Shown: positions 1 through 11,500 of the stretch, piece after piece
Position numbering within the stretch: the first letter of the stretch is position 1
How the letters are laid out: every line of letters begins with the position of its first letter
Source: Propionibacteriaceae bacterium UBA7704
GTDB lineage: Bacteria; Actinomycetota; Actinomycetes; Propionibacteriales; Propionibacteriaceae
Direction of reading: 5' to 3'
Assembly (NCBI GenBank): GCA_002482525.1
Contig: DLGC01000004.1
Span: 187,945 to 251,944, forward strand
DNA length: 64,000 nt
Notes under the pieces: generated by a model
Databases searched by the model: none
What the model was told of the DNA's origin: nothing
Seen by the model: only the letters and a program-made list of their open reading frames with translations
Program-made: the position numbers and the translations under genes

Positions 1-3000
1 CTGCTGGCTTCAGCGAAGGCGTTGGTTTGGGTGGGGTTGGCTTCGGGCCAGGTATCCACCATCGATGGTGGTGGCGATGGTGCTCCGGCCGCACCGGTTC
101 GGTTGGCCGGGTGCGATTTCGGCGCGTGGGCCGGGGTCGGCCGAGTGGTGCGTTCCTGTGATGGTGCCAGCGCCGAGGTGCAGCAGGTTGACCGAACCGG
201 TGGGTTGATCCGTCCGGTGTTTCGGATCAACCATTCGTTGATTCTGTTGAATGATCAGGCCAATGGGCGCGCGTGGGACTTGGACACTCAAACCAGCATC
301 GATGACTGGCCGCAGGTCACCCCGAAGGGCTCTCAAAGCGAGCAGCAGGAGGCCCAAGCCGAGCCGTCGGATGCCAAGCCGCATGCCGTCGACGACGACC
401 TGAAGGCTCGTGCGGACCGAACGACGGTATTGCACTTGCTGGACAATGACACCGACACCGCCGGCGGCATCCTGTCCATCCAATCTCTCAATACTGCCGG
501 CGTTCCGGACGGTGTGGATCTTGAGGTCTCTCCCGACGGTCAAACAGTGAAGCTGTACTTGCCTGACGGGGTGCCTCTGGTGAGGTTCGGGTACACCGTC
601 TCCAATGGCCGGGTGTCCGATGAGGGCCAGGTTATGGTGCGTGATGCTGGCAGTCAGGAGACCGCGCCGTACCTATTGAAGACGGTGACCTCTTCGCGGT
701 ATGTGGTGACGTCATTCGGGACGGTGTCGATGGCGGTGCTCCCGAACTGGCGCGATGCTGAGGGCGATCCGGTCAGCGTGGTGAGCGCCAGTGATCAGGA
801 TGGTGCGGCGGTGGCTGTCACCACCGACGGGATCATCGACTATGCCGCTGGAGAAGTGGCGTCCGACCAGGTGCGAACGGTCAACTATCGGGTCAGCGAT
901 GGTGCCGGATCCGAACCGAGGAAGGCCTCTGTCAAAGTCCGAGTGCTGGCCAGGAAGTCGACCGCTGCGGTCGCTGCGGTCGCCGAACCGGACACCGCGC
1001 GCGGTCAGGTGGGCGAGCCGATCACCGTGTTTCCGCTGGCCAATGACCTTCCCGGGGCTGATCCGCGGAATCTGAACGCCAAGCTCACTGTGAATGGCCC
1101 GGTGGCGCAGAAGGCGAACCTGTCGGTGACTACCGACACCAAGACGGGCAAGGTTCAGGTGGTCGCGTCCCGGGAAGGGCCCTACTTCCTGTCGTATTCG
1201 GTGGCATTCGGTTCAGCCGCGGTCGCGAAGGGCACGATCCGCATTGATGCGTTGCGTCGGGGTGCTGATGGTCCGGTGGCGATGCCCGATCAGGCGACCG
1301 TTCGCGGACAGGCGCCGGTATTGATCGATGTGCTCGGCAACGATTACGACCCCGGCGGCGAGCTTCTCACGGTGCAGTCAGTCACCCCGGCCAAGCCAGG
1401 CCAAATCACGGCTCAGGTCATCTCGGGTCGCTGGGTGCGGATACTGCCCAAAGTCGGGGGTCTGGCCCCGAATCCGCAGGTGCTGCACTACCGGATCACC
1501 AATGGGTCTCAGCATGCTGATGGTGATGTCTTGATCACTCAGCTGCCCGGGCTTGAGGCCGATGTGGTGTTGGCGAACAATGACTCCGCCACAGTGCGGG
1601 TGGGCGATTCGACTCTGATCGATGTGCTCGGCAATGACAGGTCGGTGTCCGGCCAGCGGCTCAGCCTTGTTACTGATGGCCTCGGCACCGATGCCGATGG
1701 TGTGTTGCCGATTGTTGATCCGGCGTTGCCGGCTGATGCCGATCAAGGCGATGTCGGGGTGGCGTATGTGCATGGCGACAAGGTGCGGTACGTGGCTCCT
1801 GCCACGGTGGCGGGCAATAGGCAGGTCGTCGTTTCTTACACTGCACAGACTGCCGATGGTCAGACCGCGCAAAGCCAGGTGCTGGTGACGATTCGTCCCG
1901 AGCCCAATGCTGATGATCCGGATCGGGCTCCGAGCGCGGCCAGCGTGGAGACCCGGGTGGTGGCCGGCTCGCGAATCAAGATCCCGATCCCCACTTCGGG
2001 GCAGGACCCGGACGGCGACACGGTGACGGTGACCGGCCTCAACTCCGCACCCGCGCTGGGACGAGTTCTGGGCCACAGCCCGAACAGCATTACCTACGAG
2101 GCTTACCCGACCGTCGGCATGGTCGGCACGGACAGCTTCGACTACGTGGTCTCCGACAAGTACGGACGCACCGGTGTCGGCACTGTTCAGGTGGCAGTTA
2201 CTGATCCGGGACAAACCCAAGCGCCGGTGGCCATTGACGATCACTTCACTGCAGCGCCTCGAACCACCGTGCATGCCAATGTGTTGGTCAACGACTACAT
2301 CGCTAGAGACGACCGAGCCAATCTCGCCGATCTCGCCCGGGTCAACTCACCAGTTCCCGATTCGGTATCGGCTGAGTCCGAGGTTGGCCCGATCACGGTG
2401 ACTGCGCCGGGAATCAAGGCCCAACCGGTGGTCTTCAACTATGCCTTGGTCGGAAACGGCGGCACCGGACCGGCGGCAACGGTGACCATCACCTCCAAGG
2501 AAGGCTTCAACAACCCGCCGGTCGCGTCCGATCACAGCGCCGAAGTGGACGGGGGCAAAGCCACTGCCTCGTTGCTGGCCGACGCTTGGGATGTCGAAGA
2601 TGGCAACGACAACCTGAAGGTAGAGACGTTGGCGGCCGTCGAGGGTATGACTCTGGTCGGCGATGAGCTAACGGTGCCGTTGACCGATCATGCCCAAGTG
2701 ATTCCCTATCGGATCACTGATTCCGGCGGTGCGGTGAGCGCGGCCGTGGTGTACGTGCCGGCGGCCGGAGCGGTCGGGCCGCAACTCAAACCCAATGCGA
2801 GTATCAGCATCGATTCGGACGCGACCGCGACGTTCTCCATCGCCGATTATGTGGAATCTCCGCGTACCAAGGTCGTGCGAATCTCCAGCTCGGATGTCGG
2901 CACCAGCCCCGGGGACGATCTGGCCGGGAGTGTGGATGATGCGCAGCGATTCACGCTGACCAGCAGCAACGGGTACGTCGGGCCGGCTTCGGTGACCTTG

Positions 3001-5340
3001 GAAGTGATGGATGCCGAATCGATGACCGCCGAGGGGGTGCTGACTGCGGTGATTTCGATTCCGGTACAGGTCGGTGCACCCACGCCGGTACTGCGTTGTC
3101 CGGAGGATCCTCAAACGGTGGTGCAGGGCGGCGAGGTCAAGCGCTTGCACATTGCCAGTCTGTGCCATGTGTGGACGCCCGGTTCGGTCGATCCGGCCAG
3201 CCTGACCTACACCGCGGAGTGGGCCACACCCATCACTGGGGTCAGCGCCACTGCCGAGCGTGAGATCGTCGCCTTGCAGGCCGCCGGGAATGCCCCTGAC
3301 GCCGGCGAAGGTACCGTGCGGATTGGGATTGCCGGCACTGCAGCCACGGTGGCCGAACTGCCTGTGAGGGTGGTTCCGGCTGACCCACCGCAGGTGCGTT
3401 CGGTGAGTCTGAAAGACATCATGGCTGGCAGTCCGGTCACCGTTCCGATGTTGGTGAGTTCGCCGTTGTTGGATGCTCAACCAACCGTTGTGAAGGCGGT
3501 GCAGGTCTCGGGTGGAAAAGCGAGTGTGACCACTAGTGGGGCGTCGTTGTCAATCACACCGGATGCGGATACCAGCGGCACCCTGGTGTTTCAGGTGACG
3601 GCCACTGACCTGGCCTCCGACCCGAATCGGCAGAGTCGATGGGTCACGGGCACCGTCACTGTGCAGGTGTACTCCACTCCGGAAGCGCCCTCGAGGCCTC
3701 AAGGTGGTTCGGTGATCCAGTCTCATGCTGCAGCGTTGACCTGGGCGGCGGGCAAAGCCAATGGGGCTGCGATCGACTCCTATGAAGTCAAGATCGCCTC
3801 TGGGCCGGGCGCTGGACGCACGATGACGGCGCGTTCCACCTCGGCGCAGGTCACGGGGTTGGCCAACGGCAAGGCGGTTGCGTTTGTGGTGCGGGCGCAC
3901 AACAAGGCCGGTTGGTCGCCGTGGAGTCCGCGGTCGGCCTCGATCACCCCCGATACCGCGCCAGGGGCTCCGGCATGGGTGAAGGTCAGCGATCCCCAGG
4001 ATCATTCGGTGCTGGTCAGTTGGGGCAAGATCGCCAACGACGGCTCACCGCTCACGGCAATTCACGTTACGTCCTCGGGGGCTGATCGCCGGGTGGCCGC
4101 TGGGCAGAGCAGCGTTCGGATCTCCACGCCGTCGAACAACGAGTCCTATAGCTTCACGGTGGCCGGCGAGAACAGCTATGACATCGGCCCGTCGGTGTCA
4201 GCGCGGGGCCAGTCCTCGGGGAAGCCATCAGGGCTGGTGGTGCGTGCGCCGCAGCCGGCTACTCAGGTCGGTGCTGCGACTCGGGTCTCGGTCTCCTGGA
4301 CCTTGGTCTCGCCGGAAGGACCTACTCCGGTGAGTTTTCAGGTGGTGCGTAGCGATGGCAAGAAGATCTGTACGACGACTGCCACCACCTGTATCGATGA
4401 CACGGTGACTTTCGATGGCGCGCGCTACACCTACACGGTGACGGCAACCAACGCCACAGGCGGTGCAGCGCATTCCGCGGCAGCAGCCTCGCCCACTTTG
4501 GTGGCCACGGGCACTCCGGACAGGTGGGCGAGTTGGAGTGCAGCGCCTACCGGTGCTGACGGCAAGGTCAAACTCACCTACACCGTGCCCGCCTCTCGCG
4601 GGGCGAGCTCAGCACTGACCTTGCTGCGAGGCGGGAGCCCCTACAAGACGTTGACCAGCCCTGGGCCGGCCGGGGGTGCGCGCACCTACACGGTGACCGG
4701 GCAGCCCGATGGCACGTCCAACACCTTCTCGCTCAAAGTGTGCAATGAGGCCAAGCGGTGCTCGACTTCTGCTGGACGCAGCGCCTCCTCGTTTGGGCCA
4801 TTGGCCAAGCCGAAGATCACCTCGGCGACTGTTTCGGGAAACAAGATCAGTGGGGTGGCGACCGCGAACGGCAACGGTCGCAAGGCCACTTTGACGCTGC
4901 GGATTGGAGGCAAGGTCGTCGATACCGCGAGCGGTTCTGGTTCGCTCAAAGTTGCGGGCAGCCGGTCCGGGCTGGACTACTCCACCACGTACGAGGTCAA
5001 AGCAACGCTCACGACCAGTTCGACCACCCCCGCCCGCTCCAGTCCAGGAAGCGTGGTTGTTTCTCGCAAGACCAGCGCCCCACCGGTGAAGTCCGTGCAC
5101 ATCTGGATGAGTACCTCGTTCCACTACGCAGACGGTACGTCGTGGAAGCAGGTCTATATGACGACGAGTGGCTTTCAGGGCACCTATCGTTGCAGGGTGT
5201 ACGACAGTGCGGGCTTGTACAGCAACTCCATCTGGCTATCGAAAAACGTGACTGGGTACGCGTACTTCGAACAGCCCTGGGATTGGGGTGCCCTCGTTGA
5301 ATGCGATGGGGTCCGATCGAATTGGATTTACTACATGTAG
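1..5340 (+). CDS. Giant Ig-like/fibronectin III surface protein, copy 1 (5' end outside window)
   Basis: The reading frame is open to base 1. Its first residues align with residue 269 onward of the paralogue at 5578, so about 270 N-terminal residues, including the membrane anchor, lie outside the window. Roughly 1,779 residues are visible. A beta-rich segment is followed by cadherin-like/Ig-like repeats, each marked by an ND motif such as LDNDTD, LANDLPG, LGNDYDP, LGNDRS or VNDYIAR. Fibronectin III domains follow from about base 3685 (SYEVKI, then a WSPWSPRS-type end). The last 80 or so residues form a distinct tip domain with two cysteines (YRCRVY and ECDGVRSN). By analogy with the fn3 gene of the bifidobacterial PFNA cluster it should be a membrane-anchored, outward-facing filament, but its ligand is unknown. 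It is close to copy 2 in protein sequence but differs at many third codon positions, so the duplication is old and the protein is constrained. Confidence 0.85.
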   Translation: MLASAKALVWVGLASGQVSTIDGGGDGAPAAPVRLAGCDFGAWAGVGRVVRSCDGASAEVQQVDRTGGLIRPVFRINHSLILLNDQANGRAWDLDTQTSIDDWPQVTPKGSQSEQQEAQAEPSDAKPHAVDDDLKARADRTTVLHLLDNDTDTAGGILSIQSLNTAGVPDGVDLEVSPDGQTVKLYLPDGVPLVRFGYTVSNGRVSDEGQVMVRDAGSQETAPYLLKTVTSSRYVVTSFGTVSMAVLPNWRDAEGDPVSVVSASDQDGAAVAVTTDGIIDYAAGEVASDQVRTVNYRVSDGAGSEPRKASVKVRVLARKSTAAVAAVAEPDTARGQVGEPITVFPLANDLPGADPRNLNAKLTVNGPVAQKANLSVTTDTKTGKVQVVASREGPYFLSYSVAFGSAAVAKGTIRIDALRRGADGPVAMPDQATVRGQAPVLIDVLGNDYDPGGELLTVQSVTPAKPGQITAQVISGRWVRILPKVGGLAPNPQVLHYRITNGSQHADGDVLITQLPGLEADVVLANNDSATVRVGDSTLIDVLGNDRSVSGQRLSLVTDGLGTDADGVLPIVDPALPADADQGDVGVAYVHGDKVRYVAPATVAGNRQVVVSYTAQTADGQTAQSQVLVTIRPEPNADDPDRAPSAASVETRVVAGSRIKIPIPTSGQDPDGDTVTVTGLNSAPALGRVLGHSPNSITYEAYPTVGMVGTDSFDYVVSDKYGRTGVGTVQVAVTDPGQTQAPVAIDDHFTAAPRTTVHANVLVNDYIARDDRANLADLARVNSPVPDSVSAESEVGPITVTAPGIKAQPVVFNYALVGNGGTGPAATVTITSKEGFNNPPVASDHSAEVDGGKATASLLADAWDVEDGNDNLKVETLAAVEGMTLVGDELTVPLTDHAQVIPYRITDSGGAVSAAVVYVPAAGAVGPQLKPNASISIDSDATATFSIADYVESPRTKVVRISSSDVGTSPGDDLAGSVDDAQRFTLTSSNGYVGPASVTLEVMDAESMTAEGVLTAVISIPVQVGAPTPVLRCPEDPQTVVQGGEVKRLHIASLCHVWTPGSVDPASLTYTAEWATPITGVSATAEREIVALQAAGNAPDAGEGTVRIGIAGTAATVAELPVRVVPADPPQVRSVSLKDIMAGSPVTVPMLVSSPLLDAQPTVVKAVQVSGGKASVTTSGASLSITPDADTSGTLVFQVTATDLASDPNRQSRWVTGTVTVQVYSTPEAPSRPQGGSVIQSHAAALTWAAGKANGAAIDSYEVKIASGPGAGRTMTARSTSAQVTGLANGKAVAFVVRAHNKAGWSPWSPRSASITPDTAPGAPAWVKVSDPQDHSVLVSWGKIANDGSPLTAIHVTSSGADRRVAAGQSSVRISTPSNNESYSFTVAGENSYDIGPSVSARGQSSGKPSGLVVRAPQPATQVGAATRVSVSWTLVSPEGPTPVSFQVVRSDGKKICTTTATTCIDDTVTFDGARYTYTVTATNATGGAAHSAAAASPTLVATGTPDRWASWSAAPTGADGKVKLTYTVPASRGASSALTLLRGGSPYKTLTSPGPAGGARTYTVTGQPDGTSNTFSLKVCNEAKRCSTSAGRSASSFGPLAKPKITSATVSGNKISGVATANGNGRKATLTLRIGGKVVDTASGSGSLKVAGSRSGLDYSTTYEVKATLTTSSTTPARSSPGSVVVSRKTSAPPVKSVHIWMSTSFHYADGTSWKQVYMTTSGFQGTYRCRVYDSAGLYSNSIWLSKNVTGYAYFEQPWDWGALVECDGVRSNWIYYM

Positions 5341-5359
5341 TGGCTGGTTGATGAATGCC

Positions 5360-5434
5360 GGTCGGCTCGCAGAGTCCGGCGTCCTGTCGGCGGGCGTGCT
5401 GTTGCTGGAGGACAATCCCGGCACTGGCGGAGCG
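5360..5434 (+). pseudogene. Remnant of a moxR AAA ATPase gene (P-loop region)
   Basis: In the frame starting at base 5351 this stretch reads GRLAESGVLSAG then VLLLEDNPGTGGA. It aligns without gaps to residues 33-56 of the intact MoxR at 11779 (IRLAVTCMLSEG then HLLLEDNPGTGKT). At the DNA level 19 of 21 bases around CTGGAGGACAATCC match. The essential P-loop lysine has become glycine, and neither the N-terminus nor the rest of the AAA domain is present. No ribosome binding site precedes it. It is best read as the scar of an earlier moxR copy that followed the first giant gene. Confidence 0.7.
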
Positions 5435-5505
5435 ACGGTGATTTCTCCGGTTGAGCCGGGTTGGAGGGGAGATCTATCCAATCTGTCCGCAGGGTGTAAT
5501 TCGGG

Positions 5506-5534
5506 TTGGCTCCACATTTGGAGAACGGTATGCT
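5506..5534 (+). promoter_or_regulatory. Predicted sigma-70-type promoter of giant gene copy 2
   Basis: A TTGGCT box (5506-5511) lies 17 bp before TATGCT (5529-5534). Transcription would start near 5541, leaving a short leader before the GGCGGGGGT ribosome binding site and the TTG start at 5578. This would give copy 2 and the downstream cluster its own promoter. Confidence 0.45.
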
Positions 5535-5577
5535 CGCCGCTACTTGTTCAGATTGACCATTGGCGGGGGTTGGCGCT

Positions 5578-8500
5578 TTGGCTAGGGGATTCACGAGAAA
5601 GCTCGTGCGTATGCTGCCGACCGTTCTCGTGGCCGGTGTGGTGCTTTCCCTGGTTTGGTGGGCGGTATCGGCTGCGGGCTATCCGACGCGCGAGCTGGAT
5701 CTCAATGACACCGGAATCTGGATCTCCAACAACGACGGCGGCGAATACGGACGCATCAATAAGGCCGTGAGCGGACTGGACGCTCGGTTGTCGCCGCCGG
5801 GGGAGCGGCTGCGCAGTTACGAACTGGACATTCTTCAGGACGGCAACGCAGTTCTGGGGTGGGACCAATCCAGTGCGACCCTGACGCCGATCGACACCGC
5901 AACGGGCAAGCCAGTGGCCGAGCAGGGCGTCGGATTGGACGCCACCGGTTCGGTTCAGATCCGCGGCGGCACGGTGGCCATGATCGATCGCACCGGAAAG
6001 ATCTGGGCCCAAACCTACGATCCGCTGACCGGCCCGGCGAATGTGGTTGGCCTGGGCGGCGACAACAAGCCAGTGGCCGACCTGAAGCTGACTGATAAAG
6101 ACTCCAAGGCCTCGCTCGCCGTGGCCGAGGACGGCACTGTCTACGCCGCCGATACCGCCGGGCGGCTCTTGACAATCCGCGCTGACGGCACTGACTTCGT
6201 GGTCAGCGAGTCGACCGGTTGGCAGGGGCTTGGTTCCGTTGCGCTCACCACGGTGGGGCAGTCGGTCGTCGCGCTGGACGTCACGGCTGCCAAGCTCTAT
6301 CTGCCCGGCGGCAAGACGGTATCGGTGCCCGTTGACGAGGTGTCGCAACTGCAGCAACCCGGACCGGCGGCCGAGACTGTCCTCGTGGCGTCGGCGAAGT
6401 CGCTCTTCCGGGTGGGCTTGGCGTCGGGTCAGATCACCACTGTCGATGGTGGCGGCGATGGTGCCCCGGCGGCGCCGACCCGCCTGGCCGGCTGTGATTT
6501 CGGAGCCTGGGCAGGCGTCGGGCGCGTGGTCCGATTCTGCGATGGCAATGGTGTCGAAGTGCAGCAGGTTGACCGTAGCGGTGGGCTGATCCGTCCGGTG
6601 TTCCGCATCAACCATTCGTTGATCCTGTTGAACGACCAGGCCAACGGCCGTGCCTGGGATTTGGATACCCAAACCAGCATCGACGACTGGCCGCAGGTGA
6701 CTCCTCGCGGCTCTCAGCGCGAACAGCAGGAACGGCAGGCCGAGGATTCCGACGCCGATCCCCATGCGGTCGACGATGATCTCAAGGCGCGCACGGATCG
6801 AACCACGGTGTTGCACCTGCTCGACAACGACACCGACACCGCCGGCGGAATTCTGTCGATCCAAGCCCTCGACACTGCCGGAGTTCCCGATGGCGTGGAC
6901 CTGGAAATCGGCCCGGACGGTCAGACGGTGAAGCTCTTTCTGCCCGAAGGTGTGCCGCTGGTTCGCTTCGGGTACACGGTGTCGAACGGCCGGGTTTCCG
7001 ATAAAGGTCAGGTGATCGTGCGGGATGCGGGCAATCAGGAGACTGCGCCCTATCTGTTGACGACTCCGAATTCTCCGCGCTACGTGACGACTTCTTTTGG
7101 CAGTGTGTCATTGGCGGTGCTGCCGAACTGGCGTGACGCCGAAGGTGATCCGGTGACGGTGGAGAGCGCCTCCGACCAGCAGGGGACGCCGATCGCCGTC
7201 ACTCCGGACGGCGTGATCGAGTACGCGGCCGGTGAGGCCAAGTCAGATCAGGTGAACACGGTGAGCTATGTGGTCAGCGATGGCGCGGGAGCCTCCACGA
7301 AAAAGTCGACGGTGAAGGTGCGGGTACTGGCCCGCAAGTCCGTCGCTGCGGTGGCGGCGACCGCTGAGCCCGACACCGCTCGCGGTCAGGTCGGCCAGCC
7401 GATCACCGTGTACCCGCTTGCCAACGACATTCCCGGCGCGGATCCTCGAAATCTGAATGCCAAGCTCACGCTGAATGGCCCGGTGGCGCAGAAGGCGAAT
7501 CTCTCAGTCATCACTGACGCCAAGACGGGTCAGGTACAGGTGATCGCCTCGCGGGAGGGCCCCTATTTCTTGACGTACTCGGTGGCGTTCGGCTCGGCCG
7601 CGGTGACGAAAGGCACGATTCGCATCGATGCGTTCGATCGTGGTGCCGGCGGTCCGGTCGCGATGCCCGATCAGGCCACCGTCCGAGGCCCGTCGCCGGT
7701 GGTGATCGACGTCCTCGGCAACGACTACGACCCCAGCGGAAAGCTCCTCACCGTGCAGTCGGTCACACCCGCCCAGCCAGGGCAGATCACGGCACAGGTG
7801 ATCTCGGGCCGCTGGGTGCGGATCCTGCCGAAGTCGGATCAGCTCTCGCCGAATCCGCAGGTTCTCCACTACAAGATCACCAATGGTTCGCAGACCGCCA
7901 GTGGCGATGTGTTGATCACTCAGCTTCCAGAACTCAAGACCGATGTGGTGTTGGCCAACAACGACACCGCAACGGTCCGAGTGGGGGATTCCACTCTGAT
8001 CGACGTCCTGAGTAACGACCGCTCTGTGTCGGGGCAGCGTCTCAGCCTGGTCACTGACGGTCTTGGCTCCGCAGCGGACGGCCACTTGCCGGTCGTCGAT
8101 CCGGCGCTGCCCGCCGACGCCGATCAAGGCGACGTCGGCGCGGCCTATGTGCACGGCAGCCAGGTGCGCTATGTGGCGCCGGCGACGACCGACGGCAGCA
8201 GGCAGGTCATCATCACCTATACCGCGCAGACTCCGGACGGCCAATCCGCGCAGAGTCAGATCTTGGTGACGATCCGACCCGAGCCCACCGCGGACGATCC
8301 TGATCGTGCGCCGAGCGCGGCCAGTGTCGAAACCCGGGTGGTGGCCGGCTCGCGCATCAAGATCCCCATTCCCACCTCGGGTCAGGATCCAGACGGCGAC
8401 ACCGTCACCGTGATCGGGCTCAACTCCGCGCCGTCGCTGGGGCGGGTGCTGGGCAACAGCCCGAACAGCATCACCTATGAGGCCTATCCGGCCGAGGGCA

Positions 8501-11500
8501 TGGTCGGTACCGACAGCTTCGAATATGTGGTCTCCGACAAGTACGGGCGCACCGGCGTCGGCACGGTTCAGATCGCGGTGTCCGATCCCGGACAGACCCA
8601 GGCTCCGGTGGCCATCGATGACCATTTCACCGCAGCGCCTGGGGTAACGGTGCACGCGAATGTGCTGGTCAACGACTACATTGCGCGCGATGACCAGGTG
8701 AGTCTGGCGGCGTTGTCGCGGGTGAACTCTCCGGTGCCGGATTCGGTGTCGGCCGAGACCGAGGTGGGTCCGATCCGAGCCACTGCGCCGGGGATCAAGG
8801 CTCAGCCGGTGGTGTTCAACTATGCCCTGGTCGGCAATGGCGGTACCGGCCCGGCGGCGACGGTGACGATCACCTCCAAAGAGGGCTTCAACAACCCGCC
8901 GGTCGCCGTCGATCACAATGCCGAGGTGGACGGGGACAAGGCCACTGCGTCGCTGTTGACCGATGCCTGGGATGTCGAAGACGGTACCGACAACCTCAGC
9001 GTCGAAGTTCTGGCCAGCATCGAGGGGCTCACCCTGGTCGGTGATGAACTGACGGTGCCCCTGACCCCGCACGCCCAGGTGATTCCGTATCGGATCACCG
9101 ATTCCGGCGGCGCGGTGACTGCCGCCGTGGTCTATGTTCCGGCGGCCGGCGAGGTGGGTCCGCAGCTGAAGCCGAATGCCAGCATCACCATCGACTCCAA
9201 CACCACGGCCAGTTTCGCCATCGCCGACTATGTCGAATCGCCGCGCACCAAGATCGTGAGAATCTCCAGCGGAGATCTCGCCACCGCGCCGGTCGACGAC
9301 CTGGTGGGCAAGGTGGATGATGCCCAGCGGTTCACGCTGACCAGCCGCAATGGCTATGTCGGGCCGGCCTCGGTGACCCTGGAAGTGATGGATGCGGAAT
9401 CGTTGACCGCCGACGGCGTGCTCACTTCAGTCATTTCCATCCCGGTACAGGTGGGGGCGCCGACACCGGTGCTGCGTTGTCCCGAGGACCCGCAGACGGT
9501 CGTGCAAGGCGGCGAGATCAAGAGCCTGCACATCGCCAGCCTGTGTCATGTGTGGACGCCGAGTTCGATCGACGTGAGCTCGCTGACCTATACCGCCGAC
9601 TGGGCGAGCCCGGTCAGCGGGGTCAGCGCCACCGCCGATCGTGATGTGGTCGCCCTGCAGGCGTCCGGGGCAGCCCCCGACAACGGCGAGGGTGTGGTCC
9701 GCATCGGAATCGCCGGAACAGCCGCCACGATTGCCGAGCTTCCGGTGACTGTGATCCCGGCCGATCCGCCCCAGCTGCGTTCGGTGAATCTGCGAGACAT
9801 CATGGCGGGCACAGCGGTGGATGTTCCGTTGTTGGTGACCTCGCCATTGCTGGATGCTCAGACGGCGGTTGTGAACGTCCGGCAGGTCTCGGGTGGAGCC
9901 GCCACGGTCAGCGCGAACGGTGGTGCGGTGTCGATCACACCGAAGGAGACCACCAGCGGCACCCTGGTGTTCGAGGTGACGGCGACCGATCTGGGTTCAG
10001 ACCCGCAGCGCGAGAGCCGATGGGTCAGCGGCACCGTGACATTGCAGGTCTATTCGGTGCCCGACGCGCCGTCGGCGCCGCGGGGAGGATCGACGATTCA
10101 GTCTCATTCGGCATCGCTGGCCTGGACTCCTGGAGATGCTCATGGAGCAGCGATCGACTCCTACGAGGTCAAGATCGTCGCCGGGCCCGGGTCTGGCCGG
10201 ACGATGACCTACCGCTCCACCTCCGGCCAGGTAGCCGGCCTGGTCAACGGTGAGGCCGTGCACTTCGCGGTGCGTGCCCACAACAAGGCCGGATGGTCGT
10301 CGTGGAGTGGACGCTCGGCGGCGATCACGCCCGATACCGCTCCGGGGGCTCCCGCGTGGGTCAAGGTGAGCGATCCGCGGGATCATTCGGTGCTGGTGAG
10401 CTGGGGCACGATCGCCAATGACGGATCACCGATCAAGGTGGTTCACGTCAGCGTGGAGGGCGTTGATCACCCGGTCGGGGCGGGGCGCAACAGTGTCCGG
10501 GTGCCCACCTCGACGAACAACGAGCCCCTCGGCTTCACCGTGACCGGTGAGAACAACTATGGCCTCGGCCCCTCGGTGACCGTGTCCGGTCAATCGTCGG
10601 GCAAGCCTGCCGGGTTGTCAGTGAGCGCACCTCAGCCCGGCACCCCGGTAGGGGCGTCGACGCAGGTGACGATTTCTTGGACTCTGGCATCACGAGAGGG
10701 CCCGGGCCCGGTGAGCTATCGGGTGGTTCGCAACAATCTCACCGATGGCGGCACCAAGGCCATCTGCAGCGTGGTCAGCATCCTGACCTGCACCGATGAC
10801 ACCGTGGCTTTCGACGGAGACAACTACACCTACAGCGTGACGGCGACCAATGCCACCGGTGGGGCGGCGCACTCCACCACAGCGACCTCACCGCGGCTCG
10901 CGGCCGTGGGTACTCCGGACAACTGGGGTGCGTGGCAGGCGGCCGCTACTGGGGTGGACGGCCAGATCGCCCTGACTTACACCGTGCCACCTTCGCGAGG
11001 TGCCGATTCCGTTCTGACCCTGCTGCGCGACGGTTCGGCGTACAAGACCCTCAGCAGTCCGGGGCCCAAGGGCGGTGCCCGTAGCTACACCGTCACCGGA
11101 CAGCCCGACGGAACCGATCACACCTTCTCGGTGAGGGTCTGCAATGAGGCCAATCGCTGCTCGGTGTCGTCGGGCCAGCGCACTTCCTCGTTCGGTCCAC
11201 TGGCCAAGCCCAAGATCACCTCCGCGACAGTCTCGGGCACCAAGATCAGCGCCAAAGCGAGTGCCGACGGCAACGGCCGTAAAGCCACTCTGACGCTGTC
11301 GATCGGCGGGAGAGTCGTCGATACCGCCAGCGGCACCGGGCCCATCACAGTCGCCGGCAGTCGTAGCGGGTTGAGCTATTCCACGACGTACACCATCAAG
11401 GCAACACTCACCACCAGTGCCACCACCCCGAGTCGCGCAAATCCCGACCCCGTGATTGTCAAGCGAACGACCGGTGCGAAGCCGCCGCCGCCGGTGGATA

